A program made the position numbers and the translations under genes. 64,000 nucleotides of DNA from Spirochaetia bacterium (lineage in GTDB: Bacteria; Spirochaetota; Leptospiria; Turneriellales; JAOUOS01), in contig JAOUOS010000015.1 of the NCBI GenBank assembly GCA_029880285.1, positions 1-64,000 on the forward strand, given 5' to 3'. This document shows, piece after piece, positions 7,773 through 15,088 of the stretch. The notes beneath the pieces were generated by a model that saw only the letters and a program-made list of their open reading frames with translations, had not been told where the DNA came from and did not search any database. Positions within the stretch are counted from its first letter, which is position 1. Each line of letters opens with the position of its first letter.

Positions 7773-7804
7773 ATCTATATATGTATAAATATACATATAT
7801 AGAT
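7773..7804. promoter_or_regulatory. Perfect palindromic operator of brnTA
   Basis: Fifteen-base arms (7773-7787 and 7790-7804), ATCTATATATGTATA and its exact reverse complement, separated by two bases. It begins right next to the brnT start codon and covers the -10 region, so it is a natural site for BrnA ribbon-helix-helix dimers. Confidence 0.8.
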
Positions 7805-7815
7805 GAAAATGTCAA
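7788..7815 (-). promoter_or_regulatory. Sigma-70 promoter of brnTA
   Basis: On the minus strand, perfect TTGACA (7815-7810) and TATATT (7793-7788) with a 16-base spacer. The transcription start would be only about 9 bases before the brnT ATG, and no ribosome-binding site fits between them, so the message is nearly leaderless. The palindrome overlaps the -10 box. Confidence 0.72.
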
Positions 7816-7874
7816 GAAAAAAACTAGTTATCATAAAAATTATGGGGATTAAATAAATAATAAGCAACGGGCAT

Positions 7875-7979
7875 TTTACGACTAACAATTCTAATGTGTC
7901 TGGGGGAGTTCAAAAATCAGGGAAAATAAATAACTTTTCAGACAGGCCTGAATCGAGTTTATCGCAAGCGAAGCTAACC
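7875..7979 (+). repeat. Island repeat B, copy 1 (105 bp)
   Basis: Starts TTTACGACTAACAATTC and ends AAGCGAAGCTAACC. It is nearly identical to 8909-9012 with a few substitutions and one single-base length difference. It lies just beyond the promoter end of BrnTA. It has no long inverted repeat and no coding frame. Confidence 0.9.
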
Positions 7980-8002
7980 GAAGGCGGCGGCAATTGAACT
8001 CT

Positions 8003-8122
8003 ATTTCTCTGCGAGGCCATGCGATTAAGCAAAAAGCAATTGCAAATATGCTCAAGCGTCAAACCTATAACTATTATGAGAAATGATACTTAAACGTAAA
8101 TGCTTTTCTTGAATTAAAATAA
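8003..8122 (+). pseudogene. Possible XRE-type helix-turn-helix antitoxin relic
   Basis: One frame reads GHAIKQKAIANMLKRQTY then NYYEK, a TGA at 8084-8086, and YLNVNAFLELK before TAA. This resembles the XRE helix-turn-helix pattern QKxIAxxLxxxRQTYxNYEKGxxxPNxxxLxKL, with a lost codon before RQTY and the conserved post-EK segment degraded. It has no start codon with a ribosome-binding site and lies between repeat B copy 1 and repeat A copy 2. The match is short; chance resemblance is possible. Confidence 0.35.
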
Positions 8123-8157
8123 AGCGCCGAGGCCGCTGCGCAGTTGTCGAAGACATG

Positions 8158-8195
8158 CGACCGTAGGTAGCGCAGATTAAAACTGCTGTTATCGG
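8158..8195 (+). repeat. Island repeat A, copy 2 (38 bp)
   Basis: Matches 7363-7400 at 36 of 38 positions by eye. It ends 46 bases before the -35 box of the second HicAB operon, so this copy precedes HicAB just as copy 1 precedes BrnTA in window order. Confidence 0.85.
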
Positions 8196-8241
8196 CTCGT
8201 TTTGTCGATTTCACAAAATCTAACCAATAATAATAAAATAT

Positions 8242-8279
8242 TTGACAAATCAAATGTGGTACTGTATATTAGTACTACA
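8242..8279 (+). promoter_or_regulatory. Promoter and overlapping operator of the second hicAB
   Basis: Perfect TTGACA (8242-8247), a 17-base spacer and TATATT (8265-8270). An inverted repeat TGTGGTACT / AGTACTACA (8255-8263 and 8271-8279, one mismatch) straddles the -10 box and is a likely HicB operator. Transcription would start at about 8277, next to the TTG at 8280, which implies a leaderless message and rules out the longer open frame starting at 8202. Confidence 0.78.
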
Positions 8280-8546
8280 TTGAATAATAAACATATTAAA
8301 ATATTAAAAAAAGTTTATGAAAACCCAGTTAGATCAGATATAAACTGGAATGATATTGAAAAAATGCTAAAAGGTCTAGGAGCTGAAATATCAGAAGGAT
8401 CAGGTTCTAGAGTAAGAATTTATTTAAATAAACGTATTGCTATTTTTCACAGGCCCCATCCAGAAAAAGAAACAAATAAAGGGGCTGTAAAATCTGTTAG
8501 AGAATTTATAGAAAATAGTGGTATTAATGTAGGAGATTATCTATGA
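8280..8546 (+). CDS. hicA: HicA-family toxin, larger subtype
   Basis: An 88-residue HicA toxin. I start it at TTG 8280 because the open frame upstream (from 8202) overlaps a perfect promoter and operator. The family pattern is clear: an initial helix HIKILKKVYENP, then WNDIEKMLKGLGAEI, then SGSRVRIYL with basic residues, and HRPHPEKETNKGAVKSV near the C terminus, where the His residues belong to the putative active region. It overlaps hicB by four bases (ATGA). The toxin comes first here, unlike the hicBA pair at 4.5 kb, and the two HicA proteins are of different subtypes, so they were acquired separately. Confidence 0.82.
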   Translation: MNNKHIKILKKVYENPVRSDINWNDIEKMLKGLGAEISEGSGSRVRIYLNKRIAIFHRPHPEKETNKGAVKSVREFIENSGINVGDYL

Positions 8547-8863
8547 ACTACAAAGGGTATACAGCAATTGTTGAATTTGACGAAGATGCAGAAATATTTT
8601 TTGGAAAGGTTGTTGATATAAAAGATATTATTACGTTTGAAGCTTCAACAGTTAATGATTTAAAAAAAGAATTTAAAATATCAATTGATGAATATTTGAA
8701 ATTCTGTGAAGAAAAAAAACAAAAACCAGAAAAACCATACTCAGGAAAATTCAATGTTCGAATAAACTCTGATTTACATAGAAGAATTGCGATTAAAGCA
8801 ACAAAAGAGCATAAAAGTATTAATGATGTAGTGGTTGAAGCCTTGCAGAAAGTAGCAAATTAA
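8543..8863 (+). CDS. hicB: HicB-family antitoxin with ribbon-helix-helix domain
   Basis: A 106-residue HicB. Residues 1-55 form the partial RNase-H-like domain (YTAIVEFDEDAEIFFGKVVD and TFEASTVNDLKKEFKISI). Residues 65-106 form a C-terminal ribbon-helix-helix (KFNVRINSDLHRRIAIKA then SINDVVVEAL), giving DNA binding for autoregulation at the operator at 8255-8279. The start overlaps hicA by four bases. Full length, no damage. Island repeat B copy 2 begins 45 bases after its stop. Confidence 0.87.
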   Translation: MNYKGYTAIVEFDEDAEIFFGKVVDIKDIITFEASTVNDLKKEFKISIDEYLKFCEEKKQKPEKPYSGKFNVRINSDLHRRIAIKATKEHKSINDVVVEALQKVAN

Positions 8864-8908
8864 AAACACTAGCAAAATAAAATATACAAAAATACAAAAT
8901 CGACAAAA

Positions 8909-9012
8909 TTTACGACTAACAATTCTGATGTGTCTGGGGGAGTTCAAAAGTCAGGGAAAATAAATAACTTTTCAGACAAGCCTGAATCGAGTTTATCGAA
9001 GCGAAGCTAACC
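8909..9012 (+). repeat. Island repeat B, copy 2 (104 bp)
   Basis: Nearly identical to 7875-7979 in the same orientation, 1034 bases further on. It closes the interval holding the XRE relic, repeat A copy 2 and the second hicAB. It may be the scar of homologous recombination or a module boundary. Confidence 0.9.
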
Positions 9013-9213
9013 ACAGGTAGGCATGGCAAAGTCCATGCGCTAAATTTTATGTGGTCTACCTACTTTTCAAACGGTGACCCTATCAGCTGTAAACAAAAAA
9101 AATTGTTTGAAAGTGTGGCTGTGAAAAATAAAAAGGCAAGAGATAATCATCTGTGTGTTAGGCAAATAAAAAATATATATTTTTGTAAGTTGCATTATTA
9201 GATTTTAATAAAA
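9013..9213. other. Structured gene-free DNA at the island end
   Basis: No gene. A nested imperfect hairpin is visible: AGGTAG (9016-9021) pairs with CTACCT (9056-9061), and inside it CATGG pairs with CCATG around a six-base loop (near 9023-9038). No target duplication or integrase gene is seen, so I cannot call an attachment site. Confidence 0.4.
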
Positions 9214-11127
9214 ATGGAAAACTTAGCAAAAAATAAAATATTTCAATTAATTCAAGAAGAAATACCATTGGCCTACGCCATTATAAACGTAAAGACGCTT
9301 GAAATTTTTGAATGTAATGACCAGTTTTCTAAAGAGTGCGGGCTTAAAAAAGAAGAATTGCTGGGTAAAAAGTGCGAAAAAATATTAATAGGTTTTGACA
9401 AAAGTTGCCTGCCAGACGGCAAAACATTAAAAAAAGAAACAGAAAAAATAGTTGAGAAAGCAAATAATGAACAGCATTTTGTTAAAATAAAATCAAAATC
9501 TTTGAGCGATGCAGGCATGCCAGATCATGCTATTTGTTTTTTTACCGATATTACCGAAATTTATAAAACAGAAAAAACTCTTATTAAGGCATGGCACATC
9601 TTAGAACAAAGTCCGGTTTCTATTGTGTTAACTAATAAAAACGCAGAAATTGAGTATGTAAATCCAAAATTTTGCGAAGTGGCCGGGTATACAAAAGACG
9701 AGGTTATAGGTAAACATACAAGAACATTAAAATCGGGCAAATACCCCTCTGATTATTACCAAAAAATGTGGAATGATATTCTAACAAAAGGCGAATGGCA
9801 GGGAGAGTTTCACAATAAGAAGAAAAACGGAGAACTTTTTTGGGAAAGAGCCTCAATATCTGCCATAAAAGACAAAAACGGTAATATTACCGATTTTGTG
9901 GCCCTAAAAGAAGATATCACAAAACAAAAAGAAATTGAAGAAGCTATAATAAAAGCTAAAAACATGGCCGAGAGGGCCAACAGGGCCAAAACTAATTTTT
10001 TGGCCGTAATGAGCCATGAAATAAGAACACCAATGAATGGTATGCTGGGTATGGCCGATTTGCTTTCAAAGACAAAGTTAGATAATACCCAAAAAGAATA
10101 TTTAGAAACTATAAGATTCAGCGGCGAGACTCTTTTAACCGTAATCAATGATATACTTGATATTTCTAAAATTGAATCGGGAAAAATGAGGCTTGAAAAA
10201 AGGGCCGTGAACATAAATCAAATGATAAATGAAACAATGCAATTATTTAAACCGCTGGCCGATTCTAAAAAAATTAAAATAAAAAGTGAGATAAGTAAAA
10301 ATATGCCGGCATATATTGAAGCCGATCCCGTGCGTTTAAGACAAATATTATTAAATTTAATGAATAATGCCGTAAAATTTACAAAAAAAGGATATATAAA
10401 AATAAAAGTAACATCAAAAAAAATTAATAATACTATTTCTCAAATTTCGTTTTCAGTGATAGATACAGGTATAGGAATTTCTAAAAATAAGTTAAAAACT
10501 ATATTTTTTTCTTTTAAACAAAGTGACGAATCTACAGCTAGAAAATATGGCGGCACCGGCCTTGGTCTGGCGATATGTAAAAAACTAGTAGAAATGATGG
10601 ATGGAAAAATAAACGTAAAAAGTGAATTAAACAGCGGATCTGAATTTTATTTTACAATTAAAACAAAAATAACTAATGAGATAAAAAAAGATTCAGCCAA
10701 AAAAATTATTTTAAAAGCAGAAGAATTAGCGCAAAAATTCCCTATGAGAATATTAATAGCAGAAGATAATGCCGTAAATCAAACATTGCTTGTTAAAATG
10801 TTAAAGCACTTTGGTTATGATGCTGTATGCGTGGCAGATGGTAAAGAGGCAATATTAAAAGCTAAAAAGAATAAATATGATATTATTTTAATGGATATAC
10901 AAATGCCAAAAATAAACGGTATAGAAGCTTCTAAAAGAATAAAAAAAACTCAAAAAGATAAAACTTTGCCTATAATAATTGCTCTAACGGCGTTTGCCAC
11001 GGAAGATCATAAAGACAAATGTTTGAAAGCGGGTATGCTTGATTTTATATCAAAACCGGTTTTGCTTGAAAAAGTATACGAGTTGTTATACAAATGGGGT
11101 AGTTTTTTGTTTTCAGGGAAAATTTAA
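9214..11127 (+). CDS. Hybrid PAS sensor histidine kinase with receiver
   Basis: A 637-residue soluble hybrid kinase. Two PAS domains lie at about residues 10-120 and 125-245 (the second has EYVNPKFCEVAGYTKDEVIG and the DITKQKEIEE exit helix). A short coiled coil leads to HisKA with MSHEIRTPMNG, phospho-His 268. HATPase_c follows with N box NLMNNAVKFTKKG, DTGIGI and GGTGLGLAICKKLVE. A C-terminal receiver has the acidic pocket LIAEDN and phospho-Asp 561 in LMDIQMPKINGIEA. No membrane segment or signal peptide is present, so it senses an internal cue, perhaps redox or a bound ligand. It stands alone after the accessory island with no obvious ribosome-binding site. The output partner is not encoded beside it. 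Confidence 0.92.
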   Translation: MENLAKNKIFQLIQEEIPLAYAIINVKTLEIFECNDQFSKECGLKKEELLGKKCEKILIGFDKSCLPDGKTLKKETEKIVEKANNEQHFVKIKSKSLSDAGMPDHAICFFTDITEIYKTEKTLIKAWHILEQSPVSIVLTNKNAEIEYVNPKFCEVAGYTKDEVIGKHTRTLKSGKYPSDYYQKMWNDILTKGEWQGEFHNKKKNGELFWERASISAIKDKNGNITDFVALKEDITKQKEIEEAIIKAKNMAERANRAKTNFLAVMSHEIRTPMNGMLGMADLLSKTKLDNTQKEYLETIRFSGETLLTVINDILDISKIESGKMRLEKRAVNINQMINETMQLFKPLADSKKIKIKSEISKNMPAYIEADPVRLRQILLNLMNNAVKFTKKGYIKIKVTSKKINNTISQISFSVIDTGIGISKNKLKTIFFSFKQSDESTARKYGGTGLGLAICKKLVEMMDGKINVKSELNSGSEFYFTIKTKITNEIKKDSAKKIILKAEELAQKFPMRILIAEDNAVNQTLLVKMLKHFGYDAVCVADGKEAILKAKKNKYDIILMDIQMPKINGIEASKRIKKTQKDKTLPIIIALTAFATEDHKDKCLKAGMLDFISKPVLLEKVYELLYKWGSFLFSGKI

Positions 11128-11284
11128 TAAATGACAAACCGGCTTTATAATAAAAATTGGTTAAAAAAAGGCAGTGCATGAGTGAGTTTTGTAAGAGAAT
11201 TACCGGTTTTATTGAAAACCAGTTAAGATTTCAATATATTGTGAAAGCTTCACTTAAAAGAGCTGACCTTTCACAGGAGAAGAT

Positions 11285-11749
11285 ATGCCGTTAGTTAAAA
11301 GTTCACAGGAAGTAACAAATTCTGTAATAGGAGAAAACTCTTTTTTTACCGGCAGATTTTATATAAACGGAAGTTTGAAAATTGACGGTAAGTTTGAAGG
11401 TAAAAGCCTTCAGGCAGAACAATTGTATATAGGGGCTACCGGCAAAATAAAAACAAATATTACTGCGAATTCTGTTATAGTAGAAGGAGTAATTATTGGC
11501 AATATTACGGCTAAAAATAGGGTGATGCTTTTACCTACGGCACGTATTTTTGGGGATATTAAAACGCCTGAATTAATCATTCAAAATGGCGTTATTCTTG
11601 AAGGCCGGTGTATGATTGCCAATGATTTAAAAACATCGGCAAAAAATATTATTGAAAGTGAATACGCGAAAGATAATTTAAGAGAAGATATTATTTTTTC
11701 TGATTCTTCTTCTCATAGACATGCGAAAAAACAATCATCACAAGAGTGA
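11285..11749 (+). CDS. Bactofilin (polymer-forming cytoskeletal protein)
   Basis: A 154-residue bactofilin (DUF583 family). A short N-terminal tail precedes a beta-helix core of repeated strand turns (FYINGSLKIDGKFEGKSL, GATGKIKTNITANSVIVEG, IFGDIKTPELIIQNG) at about residues 15-115, ending in a charged tail. Bactofilins polymerise into membrane-associated filaments that scaffold cell-wall or shape functions without nucleotide. A good AGGAG ribosome-binding site precedes the ATG. The 3' end overlaps the pdxA start by 29 bases. Confidence 0.9.
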   Translation: MPLVKSSQEVTNSVIGENSFFTGRFYINGSLKIDGKFEGKSLQAEQLYIGATGKIKTNITANSVIVEGVIIGNITAKNRVMLLPTARIFGDIKTPELIIQNGVILEGRCMIANDLKTSAKNIIESEYAKDNLREDIIFSDSSSHRHAKKQSSQE

Positions 11750-12779
11750 TAAAAATAATCAATTTTATACAATAGTTTCTTTAGGCGATCCGGCCGGTAT
11801 AGGAAGAGAAATATTATTTAAAGTATTTTCAAATATAAATAAATATTTTAAACATAAAGAAAGAAATTTTATAAAAAACTGTGTTATTGTAGGGGATCTT
11901 TTTGAAGATGAAATAATTGAAAACAGTTTTGACATTATAAAATATGAAAGTATCAATCAAATAGTACAGTATTTAAACGAAAAAAAAAATACAAAGCCGG
12001 TTTATGTTTATTTAAAGAGAAACGTAAAAGTAACATATGGTATTGCCGGTAAAGACACCGGCAAAAGGTCCTATGAATACTTGAAAACTGCCCTTGAAGT
12101 CTGGAGAAGTGTTAAAATGTCGGCTTTAGTTACTTTACCTGTTTCAAAAGAAAATATAATAAAATCAGGCGAGAAATTTTCAGGTCATACCGAAACATTA
12201 GAAGAATTTTATAAAAGAAAAACTTATATGTGCATGTACGGTAAGAATTGTTCCGTAATTTCTTTAACTACGCATATACCGCTTGAGAAAGTTCCGGGTT
12301 ATATTAAACTTGTAGATTATAAAAATTTGGCAAATGCTTTACTTTTCTATTCTCGTTTATTTGCCGATAAAAAACCTGTAGCCGTAATGGGTTTAAATCC
12401 GCACGCGGGTGAAAACGGCAAAATAGGAACCGAAGAAAAATTTATTAAAGAAAAAATGAAATTTTTAAAAACCAAAAATATTAATATAGAAGGCCCGTTT
12501 GCCGCAGACGGATTTTTCGCGTCAAACGATAAAAACAAATATTCTTTAGCCATAGCCCAATATCACGATCAGGGGTTAATACCATTTAAAATACTAAATG
12601 GTTTTGAAGGTTTAAATATTACACTAAATTTACCAAAATTGCGTGTATCACCGGCGCATGGTACGGCCTATTCTATAGCGGGTACAGATAAGGCAGACGT
12701 AAAAAGTATTGTAAACAGTCTTACATTCGCGTTTAAATGGGGGATAAAATGGATACAGCATTTTTCATACCAGCATTAA
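11721..12779 (+). CDS. pdxA: 4-hydroxythreonine-4-phosphate dehydrogenase
   Basis: A 352-residue PdxA, slightly longer than the usual 320-340. It oxidises 4-phosphohydroxy-L-threonine with NAD for pyridoxal 5'-phosphate synthesis. Diagnostic segments: SLGDPAGIGREI near residue 17, FSGHTETLEEF with the first metal His, GLNPHAGENGKIGTEE, YHDQGLIPFKIL with the second His, and SPAHGTAYSIAGT with the third. All three metal ligands of the active site are present. The ATG at 11721 lies inside the bactofilin gene with no clear ribosome-binding site, so translation is probably coupled; the true start could be a few codons later. No PdxJ is nearby. Confidence 0.92.
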   Translation: MRKNNHHKSDKNNQFYTIVSLGDPAGIGREILFKVFSNINKYFKHKERNFIKNCVIVGDLFEDEIIENSFDIIKYESINQIVQYLNEKKNTKPVYVYLKRNVKVTYGIAGKDTGKRSYEYLKTALEVWRSVKMSALVTLPVSKENIIKSGEKFSGHTETLEEFYKRKTYMCMYGKNCSVISLTTHIPLEKVPGYIKLVDYKNLANALLFYSRLFADKKPVAVMGLNPHAGENGKIGTEEKFIKEKMKFLKTKNINIEGPFAADGFFASNDKNKYSLAIAQYHDQGLIPFKILNGFEGLNITLNLPKLRVSPAHGTAYSIAGTDKADVKSIVNSLTFAFKWGIKWIQHFSYQH

Positions 12780-13129
12780 TTTGGCTGATTTTTTTAATAA
12801 TACTGATGGCACGGGGCGATTTGAAGCCGGTTATTCTTGTTTTAGCATTATTTATTTTTGCCGCGCATTTCTTTTTTTGGTATGAGGGCAATAAGTCTGT
12901 TATTATGGGAGTTATCTCGGGAGAAAGCGTTTTTAACTTAAAATTATTATATAACACATTTCATATGGCGTTTATAGCACTGCCATGGATATGGGCCACG
13001 GCCGGTTTTATTTTAACTAAAATTCCGCAATCAGATGAAATAAGACGAATAATTATAGTGCTTTCAATATTTTCATTAATAGTTTGGATTTGTTATTCGT
13101 TACTTAGTTTTGCTAATATTGCTTCGTGA
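12749..13129 (+). CDS. Small four-helix membrane protein, unknown function
   Basis: A 126-residue inner-membrane protein from ATG 12749, chosen over the ATG at 12737 because a GGGGGA ribosome-binding site sits just in front of the second. Four hydrophobic segments are visible (ALIWLIFLIILMA, ILVLALFIFAAHFFFW, AFIALPWIWATAGFIL and IIIVLSIFSLIVWI). It overlaps the end of pdxA by 31 bases and the convergent DUF2062 gene by 30. I recognise no family. Confidence 0.6.
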   Translation: MDTAFFIPALIWLIFLIILMARGDLKPVILVLALFIFAAHFFFWYEGNKSVIMGVISGESVFNLKLLYNTFHMAFIALPWIWATAGFILTKIPQSDEIRRIIIVLSIFSLIVWICYSLLSFANIAS

Positions 13130-13660
13130 TAATATTTTATTTTTATAAAATACTGAATTTGAAAATTTTATAAAAATAAAGCGGCTTAAAAAGAAAATAG
13201 GCAGTGATATAAAAAACATTAAAAAAATCCATCCGATAATAATGTGTAAAACCGATTTGCCATAGGATGTTATTACAAGAGAAAAATTATCAAAGCTTTT
13301 TGTCATAAGAATCAGGTTGTCATTAAAAATGTTCCAGTTTAATTTATTTGAACTTGTGATAAACTCGCCAAGACGAAGCGAAGGCAGTAAAAGAGCAATA
13401 TAAAGCGGTAAAGAGATCCATACTCCAAGATAAACCGCCGTTTGGTTAAGTTTAAAAATAAACGCGAGAATAATTCCTAAAACCGTATGCGTGCCCAGAA
13501 GAGGAAAAGTACCCGCCCAAAAACCCGCCGTTAAAGCTGCCGCAAAACGGCCGGGAGAAAGACCATAGGTTAAAATCTTTAAGAATAAATTTTTAGCGTC
13601 TTTGCGTTTTTTTGTTATCCATTTTAGAGATATGTTTTCTTCATTAGTTTTATTTTTCAT
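13100..13660 (-). CDS. DUF2062 family membrane protein
   Basis: A 186-residue membrane protein of the DUF2062 family. The diagnostic region GLSPGRFAAALTAGFWAGTF is followed by GTHTVLGIILAFIFKLN and then VWISLPLYIALLLPSLRLGE, giving three or four membrane segments. The function of the family is unknown; it is often found with glycosyltransferases or envelope genes. It lies 11 bases downstream of the sirtuin gene on the same strand, so they are probably one operon, and overlaps the convergent gene on the plus strand. Confidence 0.78.
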   Translation of the reverse strand: MKNKTNEENISLKWITKKRKDAKNLFLKILTYGLSPGRFAAALTAGFWAGTFPLLGTHTVLGIILAFIFKLNQTAVYLGVWISLPLYIALLLPSLRLGEFITSSNKLNWNIFNDNLILMTKSFDNFSLVITSYGKSVLHIIIGWIFLMFFISLPIFFLSRFIFIKFSNSVFYKNKILSRSNISKTK

Positions 13661-13671
13661 ATAAAAATATT

Positions 13672-14400
13672 TTAAGCGGTAACGGCAGCTTCTAATATTT
13701 GGGGTAAAATTTCACCCGCTTTGCCGGTAAGTGAAATATCTGCTCTTGAAGCATTTTCAATATTAATTTCAATTACGCTACCCCCGTTTGACTTTACTGA
13801 AGCAGCAAAACCCGCTGCCGGATAAACAATACCGGATGTACCAACAACAAAAATTAAATCACACTCATTTAGTTCTTTATAAATTCTTTCTATTACATCG
13901 GCTCTTAAAGATTCATTAAACCATACAACCCCGGGCCGCAAAAGACCTTCGGGGCATGATTTACACCGGGGAAGTTCTTCAGATGTGGTATCTATATTTG
14001 AGTATTCACCGCATGAAAAACAAAAAGTTTCAAAAATATTCCCGTGCATTTCTATTACATAATTGGCGCCTGCCTGTTTATGAAATCCGTCTACGTTTTG
14101 GGTTATAATGGGCATATCGGGCATTATTTCTTGCATTTTTGCCGCTGTTTTATGAGCTGAGTTTGGTTTTTTTTCTGATATTATTTTTTTTCGCCAGTTG
14201 TACCATTCCCAAACTAATTTAGGATATCTTTGAAAAGCCTGCGGCGTAGCCAGTTCTTCGGCTCGGTAATTCTTCCAAAGGCCATCACTACCCCTGAAAG
14301 TTGGTATGCCGCTTTCAGCAGAAATTCCTGCGCCGGTTAAAAACACAGGATGTCTCGAATAGCGCCATAACTTTGCCGCTTCTTTGATTTTTTCTTTCAT
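13672..14400 (-). CDS. cobB: Sirtuin, NAD-dependent protein deacylase
   Basis: A 242-residue Sir2-family enzyme that removes acyl groups from lysines using NAD. Seen: GAGISAESGIPTFRG (NAD binding), TQNVDGFHKQAG, EMHGN with the catalytic His, a four-Cys zinc site (CFSCG and CKSC), and VVGTSGIVYPAA. The Tyr-x-x-Arg pair in WEWYNWRKK is the acidic-acyl-lysine signature of class III (SirT5/CobB-type) sirtuins, so desuccinylation is likely as well as deacetylation. Length is normal. DUF2062 follows 11 bases downstream. Confidence 0.92.
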   Translation of the reverse strand: MKEKIKEAAKLWRYSRHPVFLTGAGISAESGIPTFRGSDGLWKNYRAEELATPQAFQRYPKLVWEWYNWRKKIISEKKPNSAHKTAAKMQEIMPDMPIITQNVDGFHKQAGANYVIEMHGNIFETFCFSCGEYSNIDTTSEELPRCKSCPEGLLRPGVVWFNESLRADVIERIYKELNECDLIFVVGTSGIVYPAAGFAASVKSNGGSVIEINIENASRADISLTGKAGEILPQILEAAVTA

Positions 14401-14512
14401 TTGTATAAATTTTATTTTATTATATTATTTGTAAAGAGTTTTTATTAATTTAGAGAAAATATTTCTTTATAAATAGCGGTATATATATTAAAAAATAGGG
14501 TATTACCTATAT

Positions 14513-15028
14513 ATGAGATGTAAAAAAAGCCCGCCTTGGATAAAGGCAAAAATAAAAAACATATGGGAAGTACATATAGATTTATCTACATGGAAAAACA
14601 TAAAATTAGCCGCGAATATGCATAATAAATCATATTCATGGATTGTCAGATATTGCGTTTTTAGGCTCACGAATAAAAAGAACTTAATTATGACGAATAC
14701 AATAAAAAAGAAAAATGAATTGCTTAAGAGATTAAAAAATAATAAAAAACACAGACATCTTTTATGCTTATACGGAGATGATGAATTATTGTTAAGAAAT
14801 AGCGCTCTATTATTAGGGATAAGTGTGTCACAATTGATACGGATTTCCATAACTATGTTCTTAGGAAAAATATTGAATAAAAAAGTAAGCAAAGAAGATC
14901 TGTTTTGGTATGGCATAAAGATATTTGCGAAAATAAAGATATTTAGGAGCGATAAAAGAAATAGTATAGTTATGGAATTTCATAACTATAAAAAGTTTTT
15001 GATAGAAAATTATTGGGGATTTCAATAA
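14513..15028 (+). CDS. Putative DNA-binding protein with two ribbon-helix-helix-like units
   Basis: A 171-residue basic protein without a recognised name. Two segments each look like a strand followed by two helices: residues about 18-52 (EVHIDLSTWKNIKLAANMHN then SYSWIVRYCVFRL) and about 83-118 (CLYGDDELLLRNSALLLG then SVSQLIRISITMFL). The second strongly resembles the GxSxSxLIRxAIxxxL helix of CopG/MetJ-type ribbon-helix-helix proteins. A tandem of two units in one chain would act as an intramolecular dimer. A small inverted repeat, ATAGG/CCTAT, lies just before the start and could be its own operator. The divergent neighbour is the sirtuin. Confidence 0.6.
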   Translation: MRCKKSPPWIKAKIKNIWEVHIDLSTWKNIKLAANMHNKSYSWIVRYCVFRLTNKKNLIMTNTIKKKNELLKRLKNNKKHRHLLCLYGDDELLLRNSALLLGISVSQLIRISITMFLGKILNKKVSKEDLFWYGIKIFAKIKIFRSDKRNSIVMEFHNYKKFLIENYWGFQ

Positions 15029-15088
15029 ATTATAAATTTATAATTATTTCAAGTTGACATCTTGTGCGAAATAATAAGAAAACCTTAT

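Noticed and set aside
7545..7852. Plus-strand frames over the brnTA region
   Set aside because: Shadows of brnA and brnT; they lack start signals and consist of reverse-translated repeats of the palindrome.
8202..8279. N-terminal extension of the second HicA
   Set aside because: It covers a perfect promoter and operator and has no resemblance to HicA N termini.
7875..9012. CRISPR array
   Set aside because: Only two copies of each repeat, very different lengths, spaced by genes, and no cas genes.
9013..9070. tRNA or phage attachment site at the island end
   Set aside because: The nested hairpin lacks tRNA features and no integrase or matching direct repeat of att type is seen at the other end of the island.
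7875..9164. Integron cassettes: repeat B starts CTAACAATTC like some attC sites, and a GTTAGGC core lies at 9156
   Set aside because: The repeat has CTAAC at both ends in the same direction rather than inverted core sites, no imperfect palindrome of attC size joins them, the 9156 core is about 250 bases away, and no integrase is present.
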